A stretch of DNA of 40,491 nt from Ruminiclostridium sufflavum DSM 19573 (GTDB lineage Bacteria > Bacillota > Clostridia > Acetivibrionales > DSM-1351): the NCBI RefSeq assembly GCF_003208175.1, contig NZ_QKMR01000001.1:1-40491 (forward strand). Reading direction: 5' to 3'. Within the stretch, counting starts at the first letter, position 1, and every line of letters starts with the position of its first letter. Positions 39,829 to 40,491 of the stretch are shown in pieces. A program made the position numbers and the translations under genes. The notes beneath the pieces are model-generated. The model did not search any database, had not been told where the DNA came from, and was given only the letters and a program-made list of their open reading frames with translations.

Positions 39829-40320
39829 TTGAAAAAGAAAGCAATAAGTTTATGTCTATCTGCTCTTTTAATCCTATCGTTTAGTCTATTATGTGTAGCA
39901 CAGAGTGATGTGGAGATAACTAAAAGCATGCAAGTAGTAGATACTCTCGACAATGTTGACGCTCTTTATAGACCCGGAACCGTTGCGGATGATTATGGAG
40001 ATAGTACATATAAGTGTGCAGCATATCCAATTAAATACTTTAAAAAACTATACAGTGTTAGCTTATCAGGTCTTAGTGAAAATGGAACTCCAACTGTTAC
40101 AAGCGGAAAACTTACAGTAGTGACAGATCCCAAAAAAGGGGATTTAGCCTTCTGGCCTTCAACTCCCCACAGTGCAATTGTGAAGTCTGTATCTGGAGAT
40201 AAGGTTATTCTTATTGAACAAAATTGGAAATACAAAAGTGGGGGCAAGTGGTACGCCACAATCGATAGACAAGTATCTAAAACTTCAAGTGGTTTAAAGA
40301 TTTACAGATGGAGCAAATGA
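39829..40320 (+). CDS. Secreted CHAP-like cell-wall hydrolase
   Basis: 163 residues with an N-terminal signal peptide (KKKAISLCLSALLILSFSLL, cleavage near residue 25). The mature part fits a compact CHAP/NlpC-P60 fold: DSTYKCAAYPIKYF with Cys63, GDLAFWPSTPHSAIVKSV with His114, and VILIEQNWKY with Asn132. These give the usual Cys-His-Asn triad of cell-wall amidases/endopeptidases. No cell-wall-binding repeat is present. TTG 39829 is the start: AAAGGGGG lies 7 bases upstream and the promoter at 39769 fits. It lies just outside the integrase and could be prophage cargo or a host gene; its AT-rich neighbourhood resembles the left flank. Confidence 0.8.
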   Translation: MKKKAISLCLSALLILSFSLLCVAQSDVEITKSMQVVDTLDNVDALYRPGTVADDYGDSTYKCAAYPIKYFKKLYSVSLSGLSENGTPTVTSGKLTVVTDPKKGDLAFWPSTPHSAIVKSVSGDKVILIEQNWKYKSGGKWYATIDRQVSKTSSGLKIYRWSK

Positions 40321-40373
40321 ACAAATACGCTTATCATTACATATAAAGGATGAAGCTTAAGAATTAAACCGCA

Positions 40374-40406
40374 GGCTAGAAGTTCAAATCCTTTCAAGCT
40401 CACCAG
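40374..40406 (+). tRNA. Possible tRNA 3' remnant (T-arm and acceptor end with CCA)
   Basis: AGGCTAGAAGTTCAAATCCT (40374-40393), then TTCAAGCTCACCA, has the T-loop TTCAAAT and a possible 3' acceptor strand CAAGCTC before A and CCA. The T-stem has one mismatch, and no matching 5' acceptor (GAGCTTG) or D- and anticodon arms lie upstream. It is therefore at most a fragment, as left at the distal side of tRNA-integrated elements. Weak evidence. Confidence 0.3.
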
Positions 40407-40409
40407 CGG

Positions 40410-40447
40410 AAATGAAGGGCTTAGCTAAAAACAGCCCTTCATTTTTT
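40410..40447 (+). terminator. Terminator after the tRNA-like fragment
   Basis: AAATGAAGGGCT (40410-40421) pairs with AGCCCTTCATTT (40433-40444) around an 11-base loop, with a T run continuing to 40447. It sits 4 bases after the CCA-like end. Confidence 0.8.
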
Positions 40448-40491
40448 ATGCTTATTCCTCCAATTTGGAATAGAATACCTCTATAATAGTA

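Overview
The window is a nearly complete temperate siphovirus prophage in a low-GC, spore-former-type Firmicute. Strong GGAGG ribosome sites, sigma-A promoters, an IS66 element and secreted F5/8C plus fibronectin III proteins suggest a Clostridia host, possibly the cellulolytic Ruminiclostridium group; the genus is inference. No structural or replication gene is obviously missing. The attachment sites could not be defined.

Layout, left to right. 1-302: end of an IS66-type insertion sequence. 304-786: a terminator and a small secreted protein. 977-2846: a two-gene operon (unknown protein, then an XRE/ImmA metalloprotease fusion) with its own promoter, a toxin-antitoxin or defence candidate. 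2901-4210: lysis cassette (small membrane protein, M15 endolysin, holin). 4236-5374: an independent secreted cargo gene. 5480-10705: tail tip, fibre and hub, interrupted at 7405-8129 by a zinc-ribbon/membrane/DUF4352 cargo gene with its own promoter and terminator. 10721-22621: tape measure, tail chaperones, tail tube, head-tail joining, capsid, scaffold, minor capsid, portal and terminase. 22622-22969: a gene-free late control region rich in terminators. 22970-36956: early operon (sigma-like factor, SNF2 helicase, VRR-NUC nuclease, VirE-type primase-helicase, family A DNA polymerase, DUF2815 ssDNA-binding protein, DUF2800 protein, AbrB regulator, a very large Cys-rich DUF3102 protein, small early proteins, Cro). 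36981-37089: divergent lysis/lysogeny promoters and operators. 37129-39653, plus strand: repressor, ImmA-like protein and large serine integrase. 39829-40320: a secreted CHAP-like hydrolase. 40374-40444: a possible tRNA 3' remnant and a terminator.

How it works together. The plus-strand repressor gene has a consensus promoter facing a consensus minus-strand early promoter; 17-bp GTAGAAT-type operators sit on the early promoter and in the 3' end of cro. Early transcription runs about 14 kb leftward through replication genes to the sigma-like factor, which probably drives the late operon from the 22.6-23.0 kb control region. Late genes then run in order terminase to lysis. Two cargo genes with their own signals would be expressed from the lysogen.

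Points most worth a second look: a near-identical 30-bp dyad just before the ImmA-like gene and before the sigma-factor pair; an 11-copy GTAAC cluster beside the primase-helicase (candidate origin); a poly-A(9) frameshift in the DUF2800 gene; a minor capsid gene whose conserved start lacks any ATG/GTG/TTG; the XRE-ImmA bicistron; and several coupled micro-genes of 37-56 codons.
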